64,000 nucleotides of DNA. Origin: Flavobacterium supellecticarium (GTDB lineage: Bacteria; Bacteroidota; Bacteroidia; Flavobacteriales; Flavobacteriaceae). Location of the stretch: assembly GCF_004801375.1 (NCBI RefSeq), contig NZ_SSNZ01000002.1, forward strand, positions 910,478 through 974,477, in the 5' to 3' direction. Made by a program: the position numbers and the translations under genes. Shown here piece after piece: positions 1 through 6,610 of this stretch. The number at the start of each line of letters is the position of its first letter. Position 1 is the stretch's first letter. Under the pieces are notes generated by a model. The model was not told the origin of the DNA. It was given only the letters and a program-made list of their open reading frames with translations, and did no database searches.

Positions 1-194
1 TCTTTGATCACTTCATTTTTCCGTTGGGAACGTTCCGAAATCAAATCTTTGACAAATTGTAGCGGTATTAACAGGAACAGTGTCAGAAAGCCAATCATGA
101 TCATTTTGACTGTTGGCGTCTGGAAAAAAGGAATTGTGATTTTTGGGATGTTTACTTCCGGTCTGGAAGTGTCTTTTTCTGATTGATGGTCCAT
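1..194 (-). CDS. creD: CreD family inner-membrane protein, N-terminal part (cut by window edge)
   Basis: Only the first 64 codons are in the window; the gene continues past base 1. The start is an ATG at 194. The fragment has a short charged N-terminus, then a transmembrane segment (about residues 27-45) followed at once by an ISERSQRKNEVI-like stretch. A first membrane helix running into an 'LI.ER..RR..V' motif is the usual opening of CreD proteins, which are inner-membrane proteins linked to envelope stress and beta-lactam response in other bacteria. It is the last gene of the minus-strand operon starting at 1625, 17 bp after the Coq4-family gene. A plus-strand frame at 4-186 is only the shadow of this gene. 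The exact role here is unknown. Confidence 0.7.
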   Translation of the reverse strand, partial: MDHQSEKDTSRPEVNIPKITIPFFQTPTVKMIMIGFLTLFLLIPLQFVKDLISERSQRKNEVIK

Positions 195-211
195 ATTGAT
201 TTGATTTAAGG

Positions 212-667
212 TTATTGAATTTTAAAAGTTTTTCGAATGTTTTCGGTCGGTTGTAACAAGAGTTTGGAATAGTCGAGGTAATAAAAGGCTAAGGCTCTGC
301 GTCCTCGTTTGTAATACGAGTGGAAGAATGATATTTCGAAAGGGTAAAAAAGTGTTCCGATCAGGACGACCATAAACAGATAGGCACTTCTTTTCCCGTT
401 GCCGAGTAGGTAGCATTGCATGGCGATTTCTTCTTTCACCGACGTTCCGATTCCAGTGAGAATATGCATGACATCATGATCTTCCAGTTTGGGTTCCATT
501 GTAAAATGGTTTACGGTTAAAAATATGCCAAGGTCGTTTCCTAACGTTTTTTCCGGATAGGTGAGTAGTTCCTCTTTGGTTACGCTCCATGGGGCATTCT
601 TTTTTAAAAAGTGCTGATACGATACTTTGGAAAGCCTGTAAAACAGTTCGAATAATTTGTATTTCAT
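212..667 (-). CDS. Coq4 family protein
   Basis: This 151-residue protein has the Coq4 metal motif HDxxH-x11-E: H64, D65, H68 and E80, in the context LEDHDVMHILTGIGTSVKEE. In eukaryotes and some proteobacteria Coq4 takes part in ubiquinone synthesis. Flavobacteria are known for menaquinone, so the substrate here is open. I chose the ATG at 667. A longer frame begins with TTG at 691, but that codon lies inside the palindromic operator and the -7 box, so it is unlikely to be translated. The gene lies between a winged-helix regulator and creD. The motif and length make the family call good; the function is unassigned. Confidence 0.75.
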   Translation of the reverse strand: MKYKLFELFYRLSKVSYQHFLKKNAPWSVTKEELLTYPEKTLGNDLGIFLTVNHFTMEPKLEDHDVMHILTGIGTSVKEEIAMQCYLLGNGKRSAYLFMVVLIGTLFYPFEISFFHSYYKRGRRALAFYYLDYSKLLLQPTENIRKTFKIQ

Positions 668-677
668 ATTTAAAAGT

Positions 678-696
678 ACTTTGAATTTCAAAGTTA
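678..696 (-). promoter_or_regulatory. Palindromic operator overlapping the -7 box of the Coq4-family gene
   Basis: Bases 678-694 read ACTTTGAATTTCAAAGT, a near-perfect inverted repeat (ACTTTG-N5-CAAAGT). On the minus strand the bases 696-689 read TAACTTTG, which fits the flavobacterial -7 element TAnnTTTG, 21 nt upstream of the ATG at 667. A bound repressor would cover the promoter. The same motif, with the same TTTAAAAGT flank, occurs at 1634-1650 before the first gene of the operon. The winged-helix protein encoded at 715-1011 is the obvious candidate binder; that is inference. Confidence 0.6.
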
Positions 697-714
697 AAAG
701 GTAAAAAAATAGTG

Positions 715-1011
715 CTAGTGTTTTTGGATTAGTTTTTCAAGCGCGTCAATATGCTCCTGAAAGGCTTTGCGACCTTCCTGAGTTGCGTTATAACGGGTAT
801 TGGGTTTTTTTCCGATAAATTGTTTCTCGATAGCGATATAGTTTTCACTTTCAAGTGCTTTGGCATGGCTGGCCAGATTGCCGTCGGTCACGCCCAAAAG
901 CTCTTTAAGCGTCGTAAAGTCGGCATACTCGTTGACCATCAGTATGGACATAATGCCCAGACGGATCCGATGGTCAAATGCTTTATTGATATTTTCGATC
1001 AGACTTTTCAA
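715..1011 (-). CDS. Winged-helix DNA-binding transcriptional regulator (HTH_34/ArsR-MarR-like)
   Basis: A 98-residue single-domain regulator. Residues 10-80 match the pattern of small Bacteroidota winged-helix regulators: 'DHRIRLGIMSIL' first helix, 'TTLKELLGVTDGNLASHAKALE' helix-turn-helix, and 'GKKPNTRYNATQEGRKAF' wing. There is no sensor domain, so it may respond through dimerisation or a small ligand. The start is TTG at 1011. No in-frame ATG lies upstream before a stop at 1033-1035, and the next internal ATG would cut the first helix. It starts 5 bp after the stop of the upstream membrane gene, so the two are cotranscribed. It probably acts on the two palindromes at 678-694 and 1634-1650, which would make it autoregulatory (inference). 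Confidence 0.8.
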   Translation of the reverse strand: MKSLIENINKAFDHRIRLGIMSILMVNEYADFTTLKELLGVTDGNLASHAKALESENYIAIEKQFIGKKPNTRYNATQEGRKAFQEHIDALEKLIQKH

Positions 1012-1016
1012 AACAA

Positions 1017-1625
1017 TTATTTTCGGTCGTATTTATAATGCATCACGGTGCCGTAGAGGATATGGCAGATTCCGAATCCAAGTGCCCAAAAGTACAAACC
1101 ATAATTGGAAAATACTACGGATAATAGCCCTAAAATGATTTCGGTGATCCCGAGGTAACGAACATCGCGTAAGGTGTATTTACTGGCGTTTAAACAAGCC
1201 ATACCATAAAAAATAAGGGTAGTGGGAACGAGCAGATCGTAATAGCCTTTGGCAAATAATAGTAGTGTCAGAATGCCACCGGTTACCAAGGGTATAAAAA
1301 AGTTGATCAATAATCTTTTGGAAGCGGCATTCCATACTTTCTCGCCTGTTTTTTTTGCTTTATTAACGGTAAAGATATAGGCCGTGATTAAAGAAAGAAA
1401 CAGTACGGCCAGCGCAACCAAAACCAGTTGTTGGAACAGGGAGCTGTTTACGGAAACATAGATATCGGTATTGGTACGGATCAGATAATGTGCCACAAAG
1501 GCACCAATCAATGCATAGGTACCGGCCAAAACCCCGGAAAGACCGCTTAATGAAATAAACTGTGTCGATTTATTCATCAAGTCCTTGATGTCTTTTAAAT
1601 CCTGTAAATAATTATTCGTATCCAT
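1017..1625 (-). CDS. Integral membrane protein, first gene of the regulator/Coq4/CreD operon
   Basis: A 202-residue protein with about six predicted membrane helices (around residues 25-50, 62-88, 103-125, 128-148, 158-175 and 176-195). The soluble N-terminus (DTNNYLQDLKDIKDLMNKSTQF) could be an amphipathic helix. I know similar proteins beside small winged-helix regulators in Bacteroidota but no assigned function. The ATG at 1625 lies 8 bp from the palindrome at 1634-1650, so expression is likely controlled by the downstream-encoded regulator. It may sense or respond to an envelope condition together with CreD, but the sequence does not prove this. Confidence 0.7.
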   Translation of the reverse strand: MDTNNYLQDLKDIKDLMNKSTQFISLSGLSGVLAGTYALIGAFVAHYLIRTNTDIYVSVNSSLFQQLVLVALAVLFLSLITAYIFTVNKAKKTGEKVWNAASKRLLINFFIPLVTGGILTLLLFAKGYYDLLVPTTLIFYGMACLNASKYTLRDVRYLGITEIILGLLSVVFSNYGLYFWALGFGICHILYGTVMHYKYDRK

Positions 1626-1633
1626 TTAAAAGT

Positions 1634-1652
1634 ACTTTGAAAAACAAAGTAA
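1634..1652 (-). promoter_or_regulatory. Second copy of the palindromic operator, before the operon's first gene
   Basis: Bases 1634-1650 read ACTTTGAAAAACAAAGT, again ACTTTG-N5-CAAAGT, preceded by the same TTTAAAAGT as the copy at 678-694. On the minus strand 1652-1645 reads TTACTTTG, one mismatch from the -7 consensus TAnnTTTG, 19 nt upstream of the ATG at 1625. Shared sequence, spacing and overlap with the -7 position in both copies argue for a true operator. It also lies in the divergent interval before the plus-strand gene at 1738, which could share the control. Confidence 0.6.
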
Positions 1653-1737
1653 GTGATATTTTTTGAAACGAACAATTTTTTTTGAGAAAATAAATCAGAT
1701 AAAAGCCGATTCATCGGAAATTACCAAAACAAGTGAT

Positions 1738-2025
1738 ATGTTTGTAAAAAGATTTAAAATGATGCGTATACTAGGCTATTTTCTGGTTATCATAGGAGTA
1801 TTGCTCGGCGTGTATCTCCTCATGGCACTTATCGGTGTTACATCATATACAGAACATCTGAAAGGGGAGAAACCCAGTTTTCTGATTGTGTATTATATGG
1901 GAATAATTGTTGCCATGATTGTATTGGCTGTAGCCGACTTTCTGCTAATCCGCTACGGTCGACGTCTGATCCGTAAGGCAAAAAATAAAGCGCAGAACAT
2001 TTCTACGGGCGAAAAACAACTGTAA
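1738..2025 (+). CDS. Small membrane protein, two transmembrane helices
   Basis: With the ATG at 1738 the product has 95 residues: a basic N-terminus, helices at about 12-35 and 53-75, and a basic C-terminal tail (RRLIRKAKNKAQN). An in-frame TTG at 1663 would add 25 mostly polar residues; it lies only 12 bp from the operator palindrome, so I prefer the ATG but cannot exclude the longer form. No family is recognised. The stop is followed 2 bp later by the ATG of the DUF1801 gene, so the two are probably one transcript. Confidence 0.55.
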   Translation: MFVKRFKMMRILGYFLVIIGVLLGVYLLMALIGVTSYTEHLKGEKPSFLIVYYMGIIVAMIVLAVADFLLIRYGRRLIRKAKNKAQNISTGEKQL

Positions 2026-2027
2026 CT

Positions 2028-2381
2028 ATGAAACCAGCCGACATCTATATTATCAACCAGCCGGAGCCGTATCGTTCGATATTATTGCATCTGGTAGCGG
2101 TTTTGGAGATGACTTTGGAAACGTCATACAAATTGGAATACAAATGGAAAGTTCCGCATATGTATTATAAAGGAAGGCCGTTTTGTTTTCTGAATGCGAG
2201 TCATAAACGACAGTATGTCGATCTGGGTTTTTCGAGAGGTTTTAAGCTTTTGCAACATCAGGAACTATTGGTGTCGGAAGGACGAAATACGATGAAATCA
2301 CTGCGTTACCAATCGTTGGAAGAAATAGATCCGATTGTATTAACGGATTTGATCAAAGAAGCGATGGCGTTATATCCATAA
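2028..2381 (+). CDS. DUF1801 domain-containing protein
   Basis: A 117-residue protein matching the DUF1801 (YdhG-like) fold from near its start: 'EPYRSILLHLVAVLE', 'EYKWKVPHMYYKGRPFCFLNASHKRQYVDLGF' and a C-terminal 'SLEEIDPIVLTDLIKEA' helix. Members are small cytosolic proteins without firmly known biochemistry, often induced or located next to stress and growth genes. It follows the small membrane gene with a 2-bp gap and ends at a strong hairpin. The family call is good; the role is unknown. Confidence 0.8.
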   Translation: MKPADIYIINQPEPYRSILLHLVAVLEMTLETSYKLEYKWKVPHMYYKGRPFCFLNASHKRQYVDLGFSRGFKLLQHQELLVSEGRNTMKSLRYQSLEEIDPIVLTDLIKEAMALYP

Positions 2382-2408
2382 AAAAAGACTCCGTTTGGAG
2401 CCTTTTTA
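2380..2408. terminator. Bidirectional rho-independent terminator
   Basis: An A-run, a short GC-containing stem (GACTCC / GGAGcC, loop gttt) and a T-run. It serves the DUF1801 gene on the plus strand and, read in reverse, could end the convergent gene at 2446. Confidence 0.75.
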
Positions 2409-2445
2409 TCGAGTATCTTTTGTCTAGCGTCTTTCCTCTTTTAAA

Positions 2446-3291
2446 TTATATTCTGAAAATACCACCAAAAGCAATCACACGTTGTAAAAACATAAAGTGC
2501 TGTGACGCTTTATCGTCGTTGCTATACGTCGTTTTGATGTCGTTCATGTTGATATAACCACCTTTTAATTCGGCCTGAATAAAGAAGTGTTTAAAGAAAG
2601 TCAGGTTCAGTCCGGCTTTAGCCGAAAGTCCGAATCCGGAAATATGGAAATCGTCATGACGTTCTTTATTAAACAATTTTGCATTGGTTTTTGGAAATAA
2701 AACACCACCACCAACGCCTTCGGTTACATTGATCTGAAATACATCCGTATTGGTGATTCCAAACCATTTGGAAATATCGTCCACCCGTGAAAATTCCGTG
2801 TTGATATAGTTTAATCCGTCGGTATGCTCGAAAGTAAGGAAACTTTCATCGGTTAAATCCACCATTCCATTGCTCACGACCGTGTTGTTGTATTCCGCCG
2901 GATAATTCCCGGAAATACGCGCCACCTGATCCTGTTGCATTACATATTTCATATGATCCACACCAATTGAAATATTGTACTTGTCGGTGATAAAATAACC
3001 GACACGCAGGTTGGTTTGTGGAATCGTCATTCGTCCCGGGTTGATATAATCAATATGCCATCCTTTGGGTTTGTCCTGAGCCGCAACATCATGAAGCGTA
3101 AAATCGTAATCGGCACCTTGAAAATGGATGTCCGAATTGGTAAAATTCGCGCGGTTTCCACCCCAGAAAACGTAAAATTTACCTTTGTTATGCGCCGTGT
3201 ATTTTTCAGGTGTGATTGCTTCTTCCTGAGCAAAGGTGTACTGTGAAAAAACACAAAAAGTTAGCACAGCCATTAAAAATGGATGTTTCAT
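2446..3291 (-). CDS. Putative outer-membrane beta-barrel protein
   Basis: A 281-residue exported protein. Residues 1-21 form a signal peptide ending in FAQ. The rest alternates short polar and aromatic strands ('GKFYVFWGGNRANF', 'NLRVGYFITDKYNISIGVDHMKYVM', 'AGLNLTFFKHFFIQAELKGGYINM') and ends with an aromatic-rich strand 'FLQRVIAFGGIFRI', typical of an outer-membrane barrel. It starts 15 bp after kdsA ends and is probably cotranscribed with it, which fits an outer-membrane or lipopolysaccharide context. No specific substrate is visible. Confidence 0.6.
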   Translation of the reverse strand: MKHPFLMAVLTFCVFSQYTFAQEEAITPEKYTAHNKGKFYVFWGGNRANFTNSDIHFQGADYDFTLHDVAAQDKPKGWHIDYINPGRMTIPQTNLRVGYFITDKYNISIGVDHMKYVMQQDQVARISGNYPAEYNNTVVSNGMVDLTDESFLTFEHTDGLNYINTEFSRVDDISKWFGITNTDVFQINVTEGVGGGVLFPKTNAKLFNKERHDDFHISGFGLSAKAGLNLTFFKHFFIQAELKGGYINMNDIKTTYSNDDKASQHFMFLQRVIAFGGIFRI

Positions 3292-3306
3292 TATCGATAG
3301 TAAAAA

Positions 3307-4125
3307 TTAAAAAGAATTTACAGTTTTTCGGATCGCTACCAGTTTTTGCATCAACCCTTCAAAATAATCCAGATGTAGCATATTGGCACCGTCGCTTTTC
3401 GCATTGGCAGGGTCGAAGTGGGTTTCGATAAAAATACCGTCTACACCAACTGCGATTCCAGCTTTGGCAACCGTTTCGATCATATCCGGACGACCACCGG
3501 TAACGCCGGCCGACTGGTTGGGTTGTTGTAGCGAGTGCGTCACATCAAGTACCGTAGTAGCAAATTGTTGCATGGTAGGGATTCCACGATAGTCCACAAT
3601 CATATCCTGATAACCAAACATGGTTCCGCGATCGGTTACCATCACGTTTTCATTTTGGCAGTCCAATACTTTTTGTACCGCGTGTTTCATACTTTCCGGA
3701 CTCATAAACTGACCTTTTTTCAGGTTTACGGTTTTCCCGGTTTGCGCTGCAGCCACCACAAGATCCGTCTGACGTACTAAAAAGGCAGGAATCTGAAGAA
3801 TGTCCACATATTCGGCAGCCAATTCGGCATCGTGGTTTTCGTGAATATCGGTAACGGTTGGTACACCAAATTCCTTGGATACCTTTTGAAGTATTTTAAG
3901 GGCTTTTTCGTCTCCGATACCGGTAAAACTATCGATTCGGGAGCGGTTTGCTTTTTTAAACGAGCCTTTAAACACATAAGGAATGGCAAGTTTGTCGGTG
4001 ATGCCTACTAATTTTTCGGCGATTCGCATAGCCATTTCCTCGCCTTCAATGGCACAAGGTCCGGCCAATAAAAAGAAATTTCCGCTATCAGTGTGTTTGA
4101 TTTGCGGTATATTGGATAAGTTCAT
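3307..4125 (-). CDS. kdsA: 3-deoxy-8-phosphooctulonate (KDO-8-P) synthase
   Basis: This 272-residue enzyme condenses phosphoenolpyruvate with arabinose 5-phosphate to KDO 8-phosphate for the inner core of lipopolysaccharide. Visible family signatures are 'LLAGPCAIEGEEMAMRIAEKL' near the start, 'FKGSFKKANRSRIDSFTGIG' (phosphate and PEP binding), 'TDIHENHDAELAAEYVDILQIPAFLVRQTDL', 'TDRGTMFGYQDMIVDYRGIP' and 'DGIFIETHFDPANAKSDG'. Length is normal. The start is the ATG at 4125, 23 nt from a good -7 box. The outer-membrane protein gene downstream probably shares its transcript. Confidence 0.95.
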   Translation of the reverse strand: MNLSNIPQIKHTDSGNFFLLAGPCAIEGEEMAMRIAEKLVGITDKLAIPYVFKGSFKKANRSRIDSFTGIGDEKALKILQKVSKEFGVPTVTDIHENHDAELAAEYVDILQIPAFLVRQTDLVVAAAQTGKTVNLKKGQFMSPESMKHAVQKVLDCQNENVMVTDRGTMFGYQDMIVDYRGIPTMQQFATTVLDVTHSLQQPNQSAGVTGGRPDMIETVAKAGIAVGVDGIFIETHFDPANAKSDGANMLHLDYFEGLMQKLVAIRKTVNSF

Positions 4126-4147
4126 AATGGATTCTTAAAAAGTGAAA

Positions 4148-4155
4148 CAAATATA
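4148..4155 (-). promoter_or_regulatory. -7 promoter element of kdsA
   Basis: The minus strand reads TATATTTG, matching TAnnTTTG, 23 nt before the kdsA ATG. No clear -33 TTTG at standard spacing is visible because a terminator hairpin occupies that side. Confidence 0.5.
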
Positions 4156-4163
4156 CAACAAAA

Positions 4164-4191
4164 ATCCTTCCAAAAAACGTTTTGGAAGGAT
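4164..4191 (-). terminator. Rho-independent terminator of the 5172-4217 transcript
   Basis: A perfect 12-bp stem (ATCCTTCCAAAA with its complement) and a 4-nt loop, followed on the minus strand by TTTTTG. It separates the lipoprotein/DUF4199 unit from the kdsA promoter just downstream. Confidence 0.8.
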
Positions 4192-4216
4192 GCGATTTCT
4201 TATAGTATTCTTAAAA

Positions 4217-4684
4217 TTAGTGAGTTCGGGATGGGTTTTTCTTAATAGATAAACCTTTAGGACACATTATTTTGCCTTTTTCGAAAGTGTTAAAGTGAAG
4301 TATTACTGGTTTTGACTGACCTTCCCAGGTTACCGTATATTGCGCCAGCATTCCGGCGCCTACGCGGTTGTTTTTGGTAGGGAACGGACAACAGCTTCCG
4401 GTTTTTTCGAAGCTTAATTTTTGTCCGTCAGGACCTTCTAGTCCGTTAAAAAAATAGGTCACATTATTTTGCTCCTGCGATTGGGATATAAACCCAATGT
4501 TGATCGGATAGTCCGAATCATATCCGTATTTGGCGCTATCGCTATATTCGGTTAGTACATAATAATCCCCGCGGAGAATTGGACGTGAAGCGGTTTCGTC
4601 TATATTTTTAATAGTCGACTTGGTGCTGATACAGGAAGAAACCGATAGCGCCAGTATTAGCAGGGCAAAAGCTGTTTTTTTCAT
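4217..4684 (-). CDS. Small lipoprotein upstream of kdsA (unassigned)
   Basis: A 155-residue protein with a lipoprotein signal peptide (cleavage before Cys18, 'ALSVSSCISTKS'). The mature part has 'YGYDSDYPINIGF', 'LNGLEGPDGQ' type and 'SCCPFPTKNNRVGAGMLAQYTVTWEGQSKPVILHF' stretches, with a conspicuous SCCPFPT cysteine pair. My memory is that flavobacterial relatives are sometimes labelled '2-dehydro-3-deoxyphosphooctonate aldolase'. Nothing here looks like an aldolase: the protein is short, exported and lipid-anchored, so that label is probably carried over from the kdsA neighbourhood. It lies 2 bp after the DUF4199 gene, and the pair ends at a strong terminator. The function is not known. Confidence 0.65.
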   Translation of the reverse strand: MKKTAFALLILALSVSSCISTKSTIKNIDETASRPILRGDYYVLTEYSDSAKYGYDSDYPINIGFISQSQEQNNVTYFFNGLEGPDGQKLSFEKTGSCCPFPTKNNRVGAGMLAQYTVTWEGQSKPVILHFNTFEKGKIMCPKGLSIKKNPSRTH

Positions 4685-4686
4685 AA

Positions 4687-5172
4687 TTAATTTCGGTTTT
4701 TGGTCTGAATAAAATAAGCGGCAATTGCCGATAATATAATTCCTAAAGACAGGATGTTTAAAAAGCCTTGTGAAATAAAACTTTGAAGGTTAAAATAACC
4801 CGTCGCAAATTCTTTGTTCCCCGGTTTGGTTTTGATCACATTCGCGATTGCATTGTCGAAAAAATCCGGAGAAATCACCTCATGGAAAAACGTTTGTACC
4901 AGCGGACTTATTGCAGCGATCAGCAACGTCAGTATGGCTCCCGAAATAAACGCCTGTTTATAGGTAATGGTACCGTTGTAAAAAGTCGCTTTTTTTTCTT
5001 TTAATGCCCACGTAAAAACAATAATATATACGATTCCGAACAGCAAACTGATATAGAAATAACTGCTGATTTTTTCGTCGTGAAAGCCGGCAATTTTCTC
5101 TAAAAACAGCCATAAAACAGTGGCTACGGAAAAAATGATACTCCATTTTATTTCGGTAAAAAACTTTTTCAT
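4687..5172 (-). CDS. DUF4199 domain-containing membrane protein
   Basis: A 161-residue protein with four membrane helices (about residues 10-27, 40-57, 75-97 and 135-156). The order of segments and the 'YNGTITYKQAFISGAILTLL' stretch before helix 3 fit the Bacteroidota-specific DUF4199 family. Function is unknown. It opens a two-gene transcript with the small lipoprotein; the ATG at 5172 follows a -7 box at 5194-5201. Confidence 0.8.
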   Translation of the reverse strand: MKKFFTEIKWSIIFSVATVLWLFLEKIAGFHDEKISSYFYISLLFGIVYIIVFTWALKEKKATFYNGTITYKQAFISGAILTLLIAAISPLVQTFFHEVISPDFFDNAIANVIKTKPGNKEFATGYFNLQSFISQGFLNILSLGIILSAIAAYFIQTKNRN

Positions 5173-5193
5173 CTGCGGATAAATTTATGGTTT

Positions 5194-5201
5194 CAAAGGT
5201 A
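5194..5201 (-). promoter_or_regulatory. -7 promoter element of the DUF4199-lipoprotein unit
   Basis: The minus strand reads TACCTTTG, 21 nt upstream of the ATG at 5172. It lies in the divergent interval opposite the YeeE/YedE pair. Confidence 0.5.
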
Positions 5202-5264
5202 GCAGAATATTTGGTTTGCCGAAAATTATGTAATCAATGTTACACAAAATACTGGTCGAATAAG

Positions 5265-5272
5265 TACTTTTG
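5265..5272 (+). promoter_or_regulatory. -7 promoter element of the YeeE/YedE pair
   Basis: TACTTTTG fits TAnnTTTG, 17 nt before the ATG at 5290. Confidence 0.5.
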
Positions 5273-5289
5273 CCCTAAATCAGTTTTTT

Positions 5290-5850
5290 ATGGAAGTAAT
5301 TTATGGAACCTGGCCCTGGTATATATCGGGCTTTTTGATCGGAATGGTGATGCTGGCACTACTTTATTTTGGCAAAGCATTCGGAATGTCATCTAATTTG
5401 CGAACCTTATGTAGTATTGCCGGAGCCGGGCGTTTTGCCGATTTTTTCCGATTTGACTGGAAAGCGCAACGCTGGAATCTGGCCGTGGTTTTTGGAGCCA
5501 TGCTGGGCGGTTTTGTAGCGGTTCATTTTTTAAGCAACGGAAGTGGCGTAAACCTGAATCCGATAACAGTGGAACAATTGGCAACGATGCATATCGAAGC
5601 ACCGGAAGGCAAACTGGCTCCGGATTCGTTAATGGGTTTTGAGGCCTTAAAAAATCCGAAAACCTTTATCATTTTAGTAGCCGGTGGATTATTGATTGGC
5701 TTCGGAACGCGTTATGCCGGCGGATGTACGTCCGGACACGCTATTTCCGGGTTGAGTAATTTACAGTTGCCTTCGCTGATTGCCGTAATCGGGTTCTTTA
5801 TCGGCGGATTGATCATGTCCCATTTTCTATTACCTTTAATTTTCAGATAA
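5290..5850 (+). CDS. YeeE/YedE family transporter subunit, first half
   Basis: A 186-residue membrane protein of the DUF395 (sulfur transport) family, with helices at about 7-27, 55-77, 125-143 and 160-180. The signature 'GFGTRYAGGCTSGHAISGLSNLQLPSL' carries the conserved cysteine used by TsuA-type thiosulfate channels. The second half is a separate gene that starts 1 bp after this stop. The pair resembles the two-piece PmpA/PmpB arrangement. Likely cargo is thiosulfate or another reduced sulfur species (family knowledge); no sulfur gene is adjacent to confirm it. Confidence 0.85.
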   Translation: MEVIYGTWPWYISGFLIGMVMLALLYFGKAFGMSSNLRTLCSIAGAGRFADFFRFDWKAQRWNLAVVFGAMLGGFVAVHFLSNGSGVNLNPITVEQLATMHIEAPEGKLAPDSLMGFEALKNPKTFIILVAGGLLIGFGTRYAGGCTSGHAISGLSNLQLPSLIAVIGFFIGGLIMSHFLLPLIFR

Positions 5851-5851
5851 G

Positions 5852-6265
5852 ATGAAATATATCAAATTTATACTGGTTGGTTTTGTATTCGGAATCGTAC
5901 TAACCAAATCTGAGGCGGTATCCTGGTACCGTATTTACGAAATGTTCCAGTTCCAGTCGTTTCATATGTTTGGAATTATTATGGTTGCGGTGATGACCGG
6001 CTTGATTGGTGTTCAGTTGATCAAACGTAAAAATGTAAAAGATTATACCGGAGCACCGATTGCGATCGAACCCAAAGAAAAAGGATTTGCCCGTTATATT
6101 ATTGGCGGTACCTTGTTTGGATTGGGTTGGGCAATGGTTGGTTCGTGTCCGGGACCGATTTTTATTCTGTTAGGAGCCGGATTTTGGGGTGCCGGTGTGA
6201 TTTTACTCGGTGCGCTTTTGGGAACCTATATCTATGGATTGTTAAAAGATATGCTGCCGCATTAA
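5852..6265 (+). CDS. YeeE/YedE family transporter subunit, second half (DUF6691-like)
   Basis: A 137-residue partner of the preceding protein. It has four helices and the matching motif 'GLGWAMVGSCPGPIFILLGAG', whose cysteine lines up with a channel cysteine in single-chain TsuA. 'YIIGGTLFGLGWAM' is the usual helix before it. The gene overlaps the same transcript (1 bp gap) and ends at a strong bidirectional terminator. The two frames both carry good starts and stops, so this is a natural split and not a frameshifted single gene. Confidence 0.85.
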   Translation: MKYIKFILVGFVFGIVLTKSEAVSWYRIYEMFQFQSFHMFGIIMVAVMTGLIGVQLIKRKNVKDYTGAPIAIEPKEKGFARYIIGGTLFGLGWAMVGSCPGPIFILLGAGFWGAGVILLGALLGTYIYGLLKDMLPH

Positions 6266-6280
6266 GAGCGGTTTGTAAAT

Positions 6281-6310
6281 AAAAAAGTCCCGTTTATCGG
6301 GACTTTTTTT
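6281..6310. terminator. Bidirectional terminator between the YeeE/YedE pair and clpS
   Basis: AAAAAAGTCCCG, loop tttat, CGGGACTTTTTTT: a symmetrical stem with A- and T-runs serving two convergent genes. Confidence 0.85.
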
Positions 6311-6584
6311 ATTGTATTTCAGCGCTTAAACCGGCATCCAGCAAGGAGGAACACTGCGGTTTCAGGTCGGTATACGAACCGGTTTTTACCGTGCATTTCC
6401 CGGTATAATGAACCAGAATGGCACATTGCTCGGCTTGTTCGGCGGTATGGTCGCATACGCGGATTAAAGTGTCTATTACGTGATCGAAAGTATTTACATC
6501 GTCGTTAAACAGTACAATTTCATTATTTAATGAAATCAGCTCTTCAACCGATACGCTTTCTAAAACTTTTTCCTGGGTACTCAT
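6309..6584 (-). CDS. clpS: ATP-dependent Clp protease adaptor ClpS
   Basis: A 91-residue N-recognin that delivers N-degron substrates to ClpAP/ClpCP. Visible features are 'NNEIVLFNDDVNTFDHVIDTLIRVC' (the core with the DD binding acids) and 'AEQCAILVHYTGKCTVKTGSY'. A flexible N-terminus of about 20 residues is normal. It follows prmA by 26 bp on the same strand, a common flavobacterial pairing. The stop lies within the T-run of the shared terminator. Confidence 0.93.
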   Translation of the reverse strand: MSTQEKVLESVSVEELISLNNEIVLFNDDVNTFDHVIDTLIRVCDHTAEQAEQCAILVHYTGKCTVKTGSYTDLKPQCSSLLDAGLSAEIQ

Positions 6585-6610
6585 AATCAGAAGCTTAGTT
6601 TAAATTTTAG

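Noticed and set aside
4..186. Plus-strand reading frame of 60 codons at the left edge
   Set aside because: It lies opposite the start of a convincing CreD-family gene on the minus strand and has no protein-like composition of its own.
668..691. N-terminal extension of the Coq4-family gene from a TTG at 691
   Set aside because: The TTG and the following codons are the operator palindrome and -7 box; the ATG at 667 starts the conserved part.
3016..3254. Paired plus- and minus-strand frames inside the outer-membrane protein gene
   Set aside because: Both are shadows of the 2446-3291 gene, which has a signal peptide and barrel pattern.
5290..6265. Frameshifted single YeeE/YedE gene
   Set aside because: Both frames have proper starts and stops with a 1-bp gap, and two-gene versions of this transporter are known.
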